A stretch of DNA of 64,000 nt from Lachnospiraceae bacterium (GTDB taxonomy: Bacteria > Bacillota > Clostridia > Lachnospirales > Lachnospiraceae), in NCBI GenBank assembly GCA_900753305.1, contig CAADYR010000145.1, positions 1 to 64,000 of the forward strand, written 5' to 3'. The translations under genes and the position numbers were made by a program. This document shows positions 9,274-18,385 of the stretch, piece after piece. A model generated the notes under the pieces. The model was not told the origin of the DNA. It searched no databases and saw nothing but the letters and a program-made list of their open reading frames with translations. Position 1 is the first letter of the stretch, and the number at the start of each line of letters is the position of its first letter.

Positions 9274-11479
9274 ACGCCAGTATGCCTAAAATTCCAAGTC
9301 CGGCAAGAATGAGCCATATCATTCTGTGAGAACTTCTGCTCTGTGCGGGCAGTTCTGCTGCCTTTACGGAATCTCCGGAAACTACAGACGGATGTGTATT
9401 CCTCACTTCCTCATCTGTCTGTGGTTCTTCCGGAGTTAAAGACTCCGGAAAGTTCCATGGAGCAGGATTGATATCTCCGATCGTTACCAGATCTGTAGAT
9501 GAAGATGCCATATCCAGTTGCTTAGAGGCAATTGACAATTTATTCATCTTTTCTGGATCAGACTCTGCAAGCTGAGATTTGTCTGTATCCGGGTTATTTT
9601 CCCCATTCCCTGCACCGGGTTTGGATGGTTTGGGGTTCGCTGTGTCCGGCTTGACAGGTTTAGGTTCCTCTTTATCCGGGTTGCTTCCTCCACTTCCATT
9701 GTCCCCATGGTCAGGTTCTGAGGGGTCGTTTTCTGTTTTCTCTACGGTAAGGTGCGCCTGATTGGTCCAAAGTGTTATCTTTTGACCGTTTGCTGTACTG
9801 GTTACTGTAATCTCGCAGGCATAATCATATTCTCCTGCCTGCTGACTGGAGGGAATCTGTAATTTCACATCATTCTGGTCGACAAGTTCACGCTTTTGTC
9901 CTGCATCATCCTGATACCATTGCAGATTGGCTTTATATTGTGCCGTATCTTTTATTTGATACCCCACTTCAAATTCTACCGTATCCTGTCCCTGCTGCAT
10001 AACAGCATCGCCTGGTTGTTTCGTTATTGTAACCGGCTGTACCCAATACGCATATAATCTGGTATCTGCTGTAAACAGCGATCTGCGTGCCGTGCTTCCT
10101 TTTGGAGTATAATACTGTGTTCCTTTACCTGCTTTGTCTGTATAATAACCTTCAAACAAAGCATTTTCACTCTTTGGCAGTGCAATTTCCGGCATTTCTT
10201 TTCCATAGGTAGCGATTATTGTCTTATGTTTTACCGCTGTATCATCCTCTATCAGAGAAATGGTATACTTCTGTGGAATCGTCCGGTATACTGCAATATA
10301 ATTTCTGTTTCCGGTTACCGGTAACTGCACGGTATCAGCATTACTCATAGTCTCCTGTACTTCTGTGTCCATATCATCCCATCCCCGGAATTCATATTCG
10401 TACTTTGCATCTGCTTTTCGGGATGGTGTTACCTGCAACGGATATATGGCAGTGTCTCCTTTTAGTACTGTAACAGAACCTAAAGGACTCGTATCATAGT
10501 TAAAATAAGCAACTGTCGCCTCTTCTCCTGCTATCTTTCTGATACGTATCCTGCCATTTCCTGTCTGCACTCCTGCTGTAGCAGTTCCACTCCTGCATAG
10601 TGTTGCATCATAATGATTGGTTCCTCCATATGCCTGCGCGTTCTCTTCCATTTCCTTCTCTGTTTTGCCACAGCTTAACTTATACCCCTCAACATCATCC
10701 ATATCTTTACCACAGACACGCTTCGTATGCGTCCAGGAACCATCATAAAGGAAATCTGAGTCCATATCACCTTCTCTTACAGCCCTTTCCCCACAGATTC
10801 TACAGTTCGCTTCTATATATCCGTTCCTGTCCACACTGACACGAAAGTTCTCATATTCTCCACAGATTGAATAGCATTTCCATATATGTTCATGTCTGAT
10901 CTCGTCTGTATAGCATCCTCCCTTTTCCTGCGGATCTCCAAGGTGCTCATGGTATCTGGTATAACCGCTTAAGCCCCCCAGATACCCTCCGCCACCTCCT
11001 GCAGAATTAGGTTCGATACTGGAATCCCCTGTGTAGGAAGTTGAGCCAGCGCCCAGTAAATCTCCTCCTATTCCTCCATCTTGGGTATCCGTTGCACCTC
11101 CGCCGCCCCCTGCTATGGCTGCAACTTTTCCATTAATCTGCAGACTTGTGGCACCACCGCCATTTGATAAGGTACCCTGACCGCCGCCGTTGTAGCCGTC
11201 ACTGCCTCCTACCAAGAGTTCCACCTGATCATTGCGGTGCAAATCTACTCTTACACTGACCATACCGCCTTTGCCGCCTGCATGCTCCCCATAAGAGCCA
11301 CCCTGCGCCCCGTACAGTTCAAACTGATATGTTCCTGCTGCTTTCACATCAAAGCTCTGCGCCGCACCTGTATAACTATATTCCCATTCCGATGTTGTAT
11401 CTGTGCTCTGAGCCTGCCCTATTGTCATAGCAGCAGTCAGCATCGTCATGATCCCTTTCTTCATCCATATTGCTTTCAT
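9194..11479 (-). CDS. Secreted glycine-rich, membrane-anchored surface protein
   Basis: About 761 residues from the ATG at 11479, which follows AGGAG by 7 nt. The track's longer start adds five residues that encode this ribosome site. A signal peptide (MKAIWMKKGIMTMLTAAMTIGQAQS) precedes a glycine-rich domain (GAAQSFDVKAAGTYQFELYGAQGG, runs of G near residues 60-150). A Cys-rich segment with CxxC-like pairs (NCRICGE, VCGK, LSCGK) follows. Then come InlB/Flg_new-type beta repeats (FRGWDDMDTE, FEGYYTDKAG, LYAYW), an Ig-like segment, and a Pro/Lys/Asp-rich stalk. The C terminus has one transmembrane helix (MIWLILAGLGILGILAFIL) and a short acidic tail with CC. Location is likely outer membrane face of the cell, exposed; ligand unknown. 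No LPXTG sortase signal was seen. Confidence 0.8.
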   Translation of the reverse strand: MKAIWMKKGIMTMLTAAMTIGQAQSTDTTSEWEYSYTGAAQSFDVKAAGTYQFELYGAQGGSYGEHAGGKGGMVSVRVDLHRNDQVELLVGGSDGYNGGGQGTLSNGGGATSLQINGKVAAIAGGGGGATDTQDGGIGGDLLGAGSTSYTGDSSIEPNSAGGGGGYLGGLSGYTRYHEHLGDPQEKGGCYTDEIRHEHIWKCYSICGEYENFRVSVDRNGYIEANCRICGERAVREGDMDSDFLYDGSWTHTKRVCGKDMDDVEGYKLSCGKTEKEMEENAQAYGGTNHYDATLCRSGTATAGVQTGNGRIRIRKIAGEEATVAYFNYDTSPLGSVTVLKGDTAIYPLQVTPSRKADAKYEYEFRGWDDMDTEVQETMSNADTVQLPVTGNRNYIAVYRTIPQKYTISLIEDDTAVKHKTIIATYGKEMPEIALPKSENALFEGYYTDKAGKGTQYYTPKGSTARRSLFTADTRLYAYWVQPVTITKQPGDAVMQQGQDTVEFEVGYQIKDTAQYKANLQWYQDDAGQKRELVDQNDVKLQIPSSQQAGEYDYACEITVTSTANGQKITLWTNQAHLTVEKTENDPSEPDHGDNGSGGSNPDKEEPKPVKPDTANPKPSKPGAGNGENNPDTDKSQLAESDPEKMNKLSIASKQLDMASSSTDLVTIGDINPAPWNFPESLTPEEPQTDEEVRNTHPSVVSGDSVKAAELPAQSRSSHRMIWLILAGLGILGILAFILCSFFLCSNHEDPDEEDEDCCSNS

Positions 11480-11631
11480 TCTCTTACTCCTCATACTTTT
11501 GCAATCATTTTCCTGTCCATGTCGCCGACAAGGCGGTATGTTATAGTACTTTAGAACTAATTACAATAGATGTTATGATTCTTTTAAGGTTCTTTTATGT
11601 TTATACAAATGATAAATCATAAACAAAACAT

Positions 11632-11659
11632 AAAAAGAGTGGCAAATTCCTGCCACTCT
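11632..11659 (-). terminator. Rho-independent terminator after GT2 pair
   Basis: Stem AGAGTGGCA/TGCCACTCT (9 bp, 11636-11659) with a 6-nt loop is followed on the minus strand by a short T run. It sits just past the stop of the glycosyltransferase at 11677. Confidence 0.85.
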
Positions 11660-11676
11660 CACTATTTTATGCCCTT

Positions 11677-12753
11677 TTATTGAAATACGATCTGTCTGCC
11701 GTGCGCTCTGCCGTAATTCTCCAGTCTCTCTTTGAAATGCTCCACGGCTTCTGTATTACCTGCCAGATTATGCAGAAGCATGATTCTTACATAGGTATCA
11801 TATGCCTGTTCTCCCAACAAATCAATATCTGACATCTGTGTCACTTTTACAAAAGTAAGCAATGCCATAAGATTGTTGCCGCACGCCTGATAAGCACACC
11901 CCAGAAGATATCCATATTCTGCACCTTTGAAACGGTCTGCATACTTCAGCAGATGTTCCAGTGCTTCCTCTCCCCTGTTCAGTTCCAGCAGAAGTCTGGC
12001 AAAGGACGGTACTGCCACCTTCATAAAACCTTTATCCGGATTATCATTTCTGGCAAAGCACTGCGTATATGCCTCTACTGCCTCATCATACTTCTTTAAT
12101 ATATAATAGGACTGCCCCATTTGAAAATACAGGTAATCATCAAATGGTGTCTCTCCCAGTGCAGACTGCAAAAGAGTCAGATTTCTCGCCTGTTTACGTT
12201 CCATCTCCTCCGGTGAAATATCATAGCCATGATGCTCCACTGTTACAGGCAACTTATATGTATTCAGACATACTTCTTCAAGATTTACCTGATTTCTGGG
12301 TGTGATCTGCTCATGAATACGGAAACGATATTCATAAAAATTCCTGTTATAGAACCTTGGAACTTCTTCCGGTTTATACCTGACCTCGCCGTCCGGCTGT
12401 GTGTACACATTATTCAGTCCCATCATTCCCACATGACGCAGATGCTGCTGCATACAGATGCGTAAGGCATGCTCATCCAACTGTGTCAGGTATTCATCAC
12501 AGTCAAGCACCAGAATCCAGTTGTTGGATGCCAGAGATGCCGCAAAATTTCTCGCTGCACTGAAATCATCGATCCAGATAAAATCCTCTACCTTATCCGC
12601 ATATCTGCCTGCTATCTGTTTCGTAGCATCCGTTGATCCGGTATCCACAACTATAATTTCCCATGGATAGCGTCGCAGCGCCTGCAGACAATGTTCTATA
12701 TATTTTTCCTCATTTTTTGCAATGATACATACTGAAATCGGAAGTTTTGTCAT
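11677..12753 (-). CDS. GT2-family glycosyltransferase with TPR repeats (second of pair)
   Basis: 358 residues; the ATG at 12753 has the better spacing (6-7 nt) to the GGGGAGG site than the ATG at 12759. The GT-A fold is marked by SVCIIAKNEEKYIEHCLQAL, IIVVDTGSTDATKQIA, DDFSAARNFAA and the metal motif LDCDEYL near residue 80. RFYNRNF and IHEQI follow at about 130. The C-terminal half carries TPR units (DDYLYFQMGQSYYILKKYDEAVEAY, LGCAYQACGNNLMALL). It is closely related to the gene just upstream, so the pair arose by duplication. The position next to five flagellin genes makes flagellin or another surface protein the probable acceptor. Sugar specificity cannot be read. Confidence 0.87.
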   Translation of the reverse strand: MTKLPISVCIIAKNEEKYIEHCLQALRRYPWEIIVVDTGSTDATKQIAGRYADKVEDFIWIDDFSAARNFAASLASNNWILVLDCDEYLTQLDEHALRICMQQHLRHVGMMGLNNVYTQPDGEVRYKPEEVPRFYNRNFYEYRFRIHEQITPRNQVNLEEVCLNTYKLPVTVEHHGYDISPEEMERKQARNLTLLQSALGETPFDDYLYFQMGQSYYILKKYDEAVEAYTQCFARNDNPDKGFMKVAVPSFARLLLELNRGEEALEHLLKYADRFKGAEYGYLLGCAYQACGNNLMALLTFVKVTQMSDIDLLGEQAYDTYVRIMLLHNLAGNTEAVEHFKERLENYGRAHGRQIVFQ

Positions 12754-12772
12754 GTTCATCCTCCCCTTAGTC

Positions 12773-13843
12773 CTAACTGTTCACAACCCGCTCTTTTTCA
12801 CGAAGACACGCCTCATACTTGCCTTTAAATACATTCGCCATTTCCTCATTTCCCATATCCCGGTAAAGCTCAATGATATGTTCATAGCAATGCAGCAGAT
12901 TTTCTCCCAAAGTATCTGCATCTGCCATCGTAGTGGTTTTCACATAATAAAGCAGTGCCTTCAGAGGCTGGTCATTGTCAAGACACACGCCCGCATAAGT
13001 AAACTGGAACTTAGCCGTCTTGCACTGTCCTGCATAACGATCCATCAAAGCCAGTGCTTCTTTCTCCCTGCCTACCCTCACATAAGCCTTTGCCAGTGAT
13101 ATGATCATGACCTGAACATAGATAAATTCCGGCGATGGATCATAGGATAATCCTTTCTCATAGAAAGTAACTGCCTTCTCATGATTGCCAAGAATGAATT
13201 CCGATTGTCCAATCTGGAAAAGAGTATACGGTTCATCCGGATTTTTCTCCAGATTCTTATATAAAAGATCCAGATTTCTACGCTGTTTCTCCTGCATTTC
13301 TTCCGGTGTCAGCGCATAGCCATGATGAACGACCTCCATGGGAAGCAGGAAACACTGCATCATTTCCTCCCTTTTGGCTAAATCTCTGGAGCAGACCTGC
13401 TCATGGATCGGATAATCAAAGGTGTAGAAATTCCGATTGTAGAAACGTGTCACATCATCCGTTCCGTATCCCGGTTTCCCCTCCTCATCCAGAACCAGAT
13501 TCTTCAGACGGATGACACCTGTATAACGTGGAAACTTCTGCATAAGGATGCGCATGGTCTTAATGTCGATACTGTTGACATATTCATCGCAATCCAATGA
13601 CAAAATCCAGTTATTTGAAGCATTCTCCGCACAGAAATTTCTTGCCGCACTGAAATCATCGATCCACTCAAAATCCAGTACTTTATCCGCATATCTGGCT
13701 GCGATCTCCTTAGTTTTGTCGGTAGATCCTGTGTCGGTGACAATAATCTCAAATCCATATGGTTTGATTCTCTTTAAACATTCTTCTATATTTTTTTCTT
13801 CATTTTTAGCGATCAGGCATACTGAAATCGGCACTTTTGACAT
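12773..13843 (-). CDS. GT2-family glycosyltransferase with TPR repeats (first of pair)
   Basis: 356 residues with the same plan as its downstream neighbour, 19 bp away. Visible motifs are SVCLIAKNEEKNIEECLKRI, IVTDTGSTDKTKEIA, DDFSAARNFCAE and LDCDEYVN (DxD), then RFYNRNF, IHEQV, and VVHHGYALTPEEMQEKQRRN. TPR-like repeats (EPYTLFQIGQSEFILGNHEKAVTFYEKGL) fill the C-terminal half. The start follows AAGGGGA. It is the first gene after the flagellin block. Two related but distinct enzymes in tandem could add successive sugars or serve different flagellins (inference). Confidence 0.87.
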   Translation of the reverse strand: MSKVPISVCLIAKNEEKNIEECLKRIKPYGFEIIVTDTGSTDKTKEIAARYADKVLDFEWIDDFSAARNFCAENASNNWILSLDCDEYVNSIDIKTMRILMQKFPRYTGVIRLKNLVLDEEGKPGYGTDDVTRFYNRNFYTFDYPIHEQVCSRDLAKREEMMQCFLLPMEVVHHGYALTPEEMQEKQRRNLDLLYKNLEKNPDEPYTLFQIGQSEFILGNHEKAVTFYEKGLSYDPSPEFIYVQVMIISLAKAYVRVGREKEALALMDRYAGQCKTAKFQFTYAGVCLDNDQPLKALLYYVKTTTMADADTLGENLLHCYEHIIELYRDMGNEEMANVFKGKYEACLREKERVVNS

Positions 13844-13998
13844 AATCTTTCATTCCCCTTTTATGATAAGTTCCCTGCTGTTTACTGTATTTCATTAATA
13901 TTCTCTGTTAGAATTGTAACACAATTTATTTTATTTTTCCATATTATAAATACAATTTATGTAAATTAAACTGTACTTTTTTATATATTTTATCACAC

Positions 13999-14026
13999 AA
14001 AAAGGACTGCCCTGATTGAGCAGCCC
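13999..14026 (-). terminator. Terminator after flagellin 1
   Basis: A GC-rich stem (GGACTGC with GCAG-CC, about 14004-14026) is followed on the minus strand by TTTTT (13999-14003), just past the flagellin stop at 14044. One mismatch in the stem. Confidence 0.6.
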
Positions 14027-14043
14027 CTGTATGTTTTGTATTA

Positions 14044-15720
14044 TTAACCCTGTAAAAGTGACAATACACCCTGATTGGCCTGATTGGCCTGTGCAAGCAT
14101 TGCCTGACCTGCCTGCTGTAGAATATTGGCATTTGCATTGGTAACCATTTCCTCTGCCATATCCGTATCACGAATCGCGGATTCTGCCGCAGTCGTATTT
14201 TCTACGATATTGTCGAGGTTGTTGACGGTATGTTCCAGTCTGTTCTGTACAGCACCCAGTGCTGAACGTTGTCTGGATATCTGCTGTAATGCCTCACCTA
14301 CCACATCAATTGCATCCGTTGCATTGTTTCCGGTTTCATCCACAATACCGATATTGTAGCTTGCCAGTTTATCAATACCGATTCCTGCTGCCGTCAGTGT
14401 ATCTATTGTTGCAGAAATCTTATTCTTCCTGTCACTCTGTGCACCAACATGCAGGTTAAAGGTAAGTCCCTCAGCAACCTGCTGGGATGACTGGGTGATA
14501 TATTTTGAGATTGTTGACGGATTCTCCAGACCTTTTGCCTGCGCGTATGCCAATGCATTTTTGTAGACAGTCGTAGAAGTACTGCTGAATACTTCATCTG
14601 AAACACGTGCCTGTGCTGTTGTATAAAGGCCACCTGTGTAGTTACCGTTTTTATCAAAATAATTATTCAGCGCAATACCGGATATTTCCTGTCCATCCGC
14701 ATTGTAAAGTTTCTGAATACTCTCGTCCCGCTCCAGATACTTATCCGTCCATTTGAACGGATTACCACCAAGCAGCTGTTGCTTTACTCTGGTGCTTGTA
14801 CCAGGCTTACCATCCAGGATATCCACCAGACGATACTGATCAAGCATTGTGTTGTTATCACTCAGATACTGCGTCATATCCGTATCCTTTGTGATATGAG
14901 TCACGGTACTGTTGGCTGTATTGTAAATATACAGATCCTGTTTGGCTTTTACCACAGAGGTAGAACCATCTACATAAAGGTCACTGCCTCCTGTTGTATT
15001 GGAATCCAGCTCCACATTGATAAATGCCACATAACTGCTCGTATTCAGTACACCTTTTCCCTTATTATCAGCAGCAGTGCTCTTGGAGAGATACTTCGTC
15101 ATATCGTCTCCCTTGCTTAGCTTATCAGCGCCAAGTGCAATACTTGGACCAGAGTTAAGTACCTTATTATCTACTACATAAATATTATTGGTTCCAACAT
15201 AATTCATGCAGTATGTAGTAGGATTCTTCAGATTCGGAATCGTGTTCTTCGTAAAAGTCGTAGAATAATTTGTAATATATACGCTGGTAGTAGGTCCGGT
15301 CTGATCGCCTTTTAGCAAAAAAGTCTCATTGAACTTGGTTGTTTCAGCGATTCTGTCAATTTCGGACACTAACTGATCCAGCTCGTCCTGAATGTACTGG
15401 CGGTCAGAAGTGGAATTCGTGCCATTTGCCGCCTGTACACACAATTCGTTCATTCTCTGTAACATATCCTGTACTTCAGCCAGCGCTCCTTCCGCTGTCT
15501 GTACACAAGATATGCCGTCTTCGGCGTTGGAAGCTGCCTGTGTCAGTCCTCTTACCTGCTTACGCATTTTCTCTGAAATTGCAAGTCCTGCAGCATCATC
15601 AGCAGCCCGGTTGATGCGGTAGCCACTGGAAAGCTTCTCTGTAGAACCTGATACAGTCTTGGTCGTAAGTCCCAACATTCTGTTGGCATTCATCGCCATA
15701 AGATTATGTTGTACTACCAT
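14044..15720 (-). CDS. Flagellin 1
   Basis: Filament subunit of 558 residues. The conserved N-terminal D0/D1 is complete: MVVQHNLMAMNANRMLG, KLSSGYRINRAADDAAGLAISEKMRKQVRGL, and MLQRMNELCVQAANGTNS, the segment equivalent to the TLR5-contact region. The C-terminal D1/D0 reads RSALGAVQNRLEHTVNNLDN, AESAIRDTDMAEEMV and LAQANQANQGVLSLLQG. The long middle domain (about 140-450) is shared with three other flagellins here but varies in sequence. Cysteines occur at DGISCVQ, NELCVQ and TTYCMNY, unusual for a flagellin. The ribosome site is GGGGGAG. It is separated from the next flagellin upstream by 99 bp containing a hairpin. Confidence 0.96.
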   Translation of the reverse strand: MVVQHNLMAMNANRMLGLTTKTVSGSTEKLSSGYRINRAADDAAGLAISEKMRKQVRGLTQAASNAEDGISCVQTAEGALAEVQDMLQRMNELCVQAANGTNSTSDRQYIQDELDQLVSEIDRIAETTKFNETFLLKGDQTGPTTSVYITNYSTTFTKNTIPNLKNPTTYCMNYVGTNNIYVVDNKVLNSGPSIALGADKLSKGDDMTKYLSKSTAADNKGKGVLNTSSYVAFINVELDSNTTGGSDLYVDGSTSVVKAKQDLYIYNTANSTVTHITKDTDMTQYLSDNNTMLDQYRLVDILDGKPGTSTRVKQQLLGGNPFKWTDKYLERDESIQKLYNADGQEISGIALNNYFDKNGNYTGGLYTTAQARVSDEVFSSTSTTVYKNALAYAQAKGLENPSTISKYITQSSQQVAEGLTFNLHVGAQSDRKNKISATIDTLTAAGIGIDKLASYNIGIVDETGNNATDAIDVVGEALQQISRQRSALGAVQNRLEHTVNNLDNIVENTTAAESAIRDTDMAEEMVTNANANILQQAGQAMLAQANQANQGVLSLLQG

Positions 15721-15752
15721 TCGATTCTCCCCCTATATCTCCTAAGCAAATA

Positions 15753-15781
15753 CGCCAGCCACATTGATGCGGTGACTGGCG
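15753..15781. terminator. Hairpin between flagellins 1 and 2
   Basis: Stem CGCCAG-C-CAC with GTG-A-CTGGCG, 9 pairs and one mismatch, loop 9 nt. No strong T run follows on the minus strand, so it may be an attenuator or mRNA-stability element rather than a full terminator. Confidence 0.5.
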
Positions 15782-15819
15782 CGTATAAAACTATCTCCCC
15801 TGTATACTCCCCTAAAAGA

Positions 15820-17556
15820 CTACTGTAACAGACTAAGTACTCCCTGATTAGCCTGATTAGCCTGTGCAAGCATGGACTGACCTGCCTGCTGTAAGATATT
15901 GGAATTGGAATATTTCACCATTTCCTCTGCCATATCTGTATCACGGATCGCTGATTCTGCAGATGTTGTATTCTCAACAACATTGTCCAGATTCTTGATG
16001 GTGTGCTCTAATCGGTTCTGAACAGCACCTAATGCAGAACGCTGTCTGGATACCATATTAAGTGCATCTGCAATGACATCAATAGCATCTGTTGCATTAT
16101 CTCCTGTAGAATCCACAATACCAATGTTGTAGCTTGCAAGCTTATCAATGCCAAGACCTGCTGCCGTAAGTGTGGTCAACTCTACAGCTACTTTGTTATT
16201 TCTGTCAGAGTCGGAACCTGCATGAAGTTTAACCTCTAAGGATGCAGCTACCTGAGTAGAGGACTGGGTAATGTAAGCGTTGATTGTGGCAGCAGTAAAC
16301 TCTGTCATTGTTCCGTTAACATATCTGCTCATGGTTACTGTATTATTAAATACTTCATCAATTGCTCTGGCTTGAGATGTAGTATACAAACCACCTTTAT
16401 AATTGCCGTTTTCATCAAAGAATTTATTCAATGCAACACCTGATACTGCCTGTCCATCTGCATCGTAAAGCTGTTTGGATGAAATATCGCGTTCCAAAGT
16501 ATCATCTGTCCACTTAAATTCTTCTCCATTTGTATAAGAATCCTGAACTCTGGTAGACGTTGTTTCCTTACTATCCACCTGTAAAGCATCACCATACAGA
16601 ATATCTACCAATCTGTACTGATCTTTCATTGTATTATCATTATTAAGATAATTTGTCATATCTGTTCCCTGTGTAATTCTTGTTACAGTGCTATTAGCAG
16701 TATTATAAATAAACAAATCTCTATTTGCTCTTACTGTAGAAGTAGTACCATCATTAGATAAATCTCTCTTGGTAGCCGCATTTTTTACACCTTCTACATT
16801 ACCCTTTTCACCATCCATTACCTTTGAATCTAATTCTACATTTACAAACGCAACATAGGATGCTGTATTTAAAGTAGCCTCTGCTTTATTGACGCCTGTC
16901 TTGGTCGCATCCGTTGCCTTTTCCATAAATTTTGTAATATCATCACCATTTTGAATTTTATTACCTGTCAGTGAAATATTGGAACTACTCTTATAAATAG
17001 ATGCTGATACAATATACAAATTGTTTGTTCCCACATAATTTGTTTTATATTCAATACCTTTCGTATTATTAGGCAAATTATTCTTTGTATAGGTTACAGA
17101 ATAATTGGTAATGTACATACTCTTGGTTGGCTTCGTATCATCACCCTTTAATAAATATGTCTCATTGAACTTGGTTGTTTCTGCAACACGGTCAATTTCC
17201 TCAATCAACTGATCGAATTCATCCTGAATATACTGACGGTCTGTTTCGGAATTGGTTCCGTTGGCAGCCTGTACAGCCAGTTCATTCATTCTCTGCAGCA
17301 TATCCTGTACTTCAGCCAGCGCTCCTTCCGCCGTCTGTACACAGGATATACCGTCTTCTGCGTTAGAAGAAGCCTGTGACAAGCCTCTGATCTGTTTTCT
17401 CATTTTCTCGGAAATTGCAAGTCCTGCTGCATCATCCGCTGCTCTGTTAATGCGATATCCACTTGATAATTTCTCTGTGGAGCCTGATGCCTGTTTTGTT
17501 GTGATACCAAGCATTCTGTTAGCGTTCATAGCCTGAAGATTGTGTTGTACTACCAT
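15820..17556 (-). CDS. Flagellin 2
   Basis: 578 residues, the longest of the five. The N terminus is MVVQHNLQAMNANRMLG with KLSSGYRINRAADDAAGLAISEKM and MLQRMNELAVQAANGTNSETD. The C terminus is RSALGAVQNRLEHTIKNLDN, SAIRDTDMAEEMVKYSNSNILQQAGQ-type D0 and QGVLSLLQ. The central domain matches flagellin 1 in order of motifs (YITNYSVTYTKN, NYVGTNNLYIV, GDDITKF, QLYDADGQAVSGVALNKFF, GGLYTTSQA), so the two are recent paralogues. A Cys is present in DGISCVQ. Its leader has a sigma28-like promoter about 110 bp upstream but lacks the GGA-loop hairpins of flagellins 4 and 5; the only GGA sites lie at the ribosome site. Confidence 0.96.
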   Translation of the reverse strand: MVVQHNLQAMNANRMLGITTKQASGSTEKLSSGYRINRAADDAAGLAISEKMRKQIRGLSQASSNAEDGISCVQTAEGALAEVQDMLQRMNELAVQAANGTNSETDRQYIQDEFDQLIEEIDRVAETTKFNETYLLKGDDTKPTKSMYITNYSVTYTKNNLPNNTKGIEYKTNYVGTNNLYIVSASIYKSSSNISLTGNKIQNGDDITKFMEKATDATKTGVNKAEATLNTASYVAFVNVELDSKVMDGEKGNVEGVKNAATKRDLSNDGTTSTVRANRDLFIYNTANSTVTRITQGTDMTNYLNNDNTMKDQYRLVDILYGDALQVDSKETTSTRVQDSYTNGEEFKWTDDTLERDISSKQLYDADGQAVSGVALNKFFDENGNYKGGLYTTSQARAIDEVFNNTVTMSRYVNGTMTEFTAATINAYITQSSTQVAASLEVKLHAGSDSDRNNKVAVELTTLTAAGLGIDKLASYNIGIVDSTGDNATDAIDVIADALNMVSRQRSALGAVQNRLEHTIKNLDNVVENTTSAESAIRDTDMAEEMVKYSNSNILQQAGQSMLAQANQANQGVLSLLQ

Positions 17557-17665
17557 TCTCGTATACTCCCCTTTTCCTTAAATTTCATACCCTTATTGGC
17601 TTCTTATGTTTATTACTGTTAACTTATTATGCTATTGGTTTATGTCAATAGCCTTTTCAGTAAAT

Positions 17666-17692
17666 ATATCGGTTGTAATTTTCAGAAAATTA
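17666..17692 (-). promoter_or_regulatory. Sigma28-like promoter before flagellin 2
   Basis: On the minus strand, CCGATAT (17672-17666) lies 16 nt after TAAT (17692-17689). Consensus in Firmicutes is TAAA-N15-GCCGATAT; the -35 has one mismatch. It is about 110 bp before the start codon. Confidence 0.6.
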
Positions 17693-17755
17693 ATAGATTT
17701 ACATATATTTTTGAAATAATTTGTTGAAAATAAAAAATTTACATAAAGAAGGACA

Positions 17756-17788
17756 TAAAAAACCGCAGAATATCAACATCCTGCGGTT
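17756..17788 (-). terminator. Terminator after D0-like small gene
   Basis: Stem AACCGCAG/CTGCGGTT (17761-17788) with a 12-nt loop, followed on the minus strand by TTTTTT. It ends the transcript of the small gene at 17817 before flagellin 2's promoter. Confidence 0.88.
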
Positions 17789-17816
17789 CATTCCTACCTT
17801 ATGTAACTATTTGTGG

Positions 17817-18170
17817 TTATTTAAATAATTCTTTTACCATCTCTGATGTCTGATTAGCCTGCGCCAATACAGAGTCATTTGCATTTTCAAGAATTCTTCT
17901 GTTAGCGGCACGGATCATATCATCTGCCTTATCCACATCTAAAATGTTGCTCTGTGAAGCAAGTACATTCTCTAATGCGACATTTAATTCTTCTTCGGAT
18001 AATACAAAACTCTTACTGGTCGCATCAGATATCGCTACCTCAATCTCTTTGTCTGCTGCCTGTGCAGTAGTCTGCTCCTGAACCTTCTTGCCGGGCTCCT
18101 CCTTGGACAATGTTGCTGCATATTTCTGTTCCGGCTGTTTGTTGACTTCCATGTGATTTGTTACGAGCAT
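17817..18170 (-). CDS. Small protein resembling only the flagellin C-terminal D0 region
   Basis: 117 residues, start after GGGGAGG. The last 44 residues (SNILDVDKADDMIRAAN..., ending LAQANQTSEMVKELFK) align with the flagellin C terminus (SAIRDTDMAEEMVKYSN..., LAQANQANQGVLSLLQ). The D-D-A-(DE)-M spacing, the N-(RS)-x-IL stretch, and LAQANQ-x3-V-x-L are shared. The preceding LNVALENVLASQSNI mirrors the flagellin NLDNVVENTTSAES helix. The first 50 residues are polar with no flagellin N-terminal domain, so it cannot form a normal subunit. It is not obviously a decayed flagellin: it has its own ribosome site, terminator and a clean frame. It might be a filament or junction regulator, or an export or FliW/FliS competitor. 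Function is unknown. Confidence 0.75.
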   Translation of the reverse strand: MLVTNHMEVNKQPEQKYAATLSKEEPGKKVQEQTTAQAADKEIEVAISDATSKSFVLSEEELNVALENVLASQSNILDVDKADDMIRAANRRILENANDSVLAQANQTSEMVKELFK

Positions 18171-18194
18171 ACTAACCTCCCCTTTTTCAAACCC

Positions 18195-18213
18195 TATCGA
18201 ATCATATTCGATA
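18195..18213. repeat. 8-bp inverted repeat upstream of D0-like gene
   Basis: Arms TATCGAAT and ATTCGATA are perfect reverse complements separated by 3 bp, 25 bp before the start codon of the D0-like gene. It could be a leader hairpin with AUG-type loop or a protein site. Confidence 0.5.
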
Positions 18214-18385
18214 TTAATTTCGTTGTTTCTTTGTAGTTAGCATACTATTATTTACAAAATTTGTCAACATAATTTTATTAATTGTATATACAATTGTGTT
18301 ATCTCATTTTATTTACACATTTTAAAAAATCCACAGTACAAACTATCTGATACTGTGAACCTTGATATTAAACGTGGCGATTCTT

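Noticed and set aside
10960..11440. Gly-rich low-complexity DNA as a possible mobile repeat
   Set aside because: It is the coding sequence of the glycine-rich domain of the surface protein with no flanking repeats.
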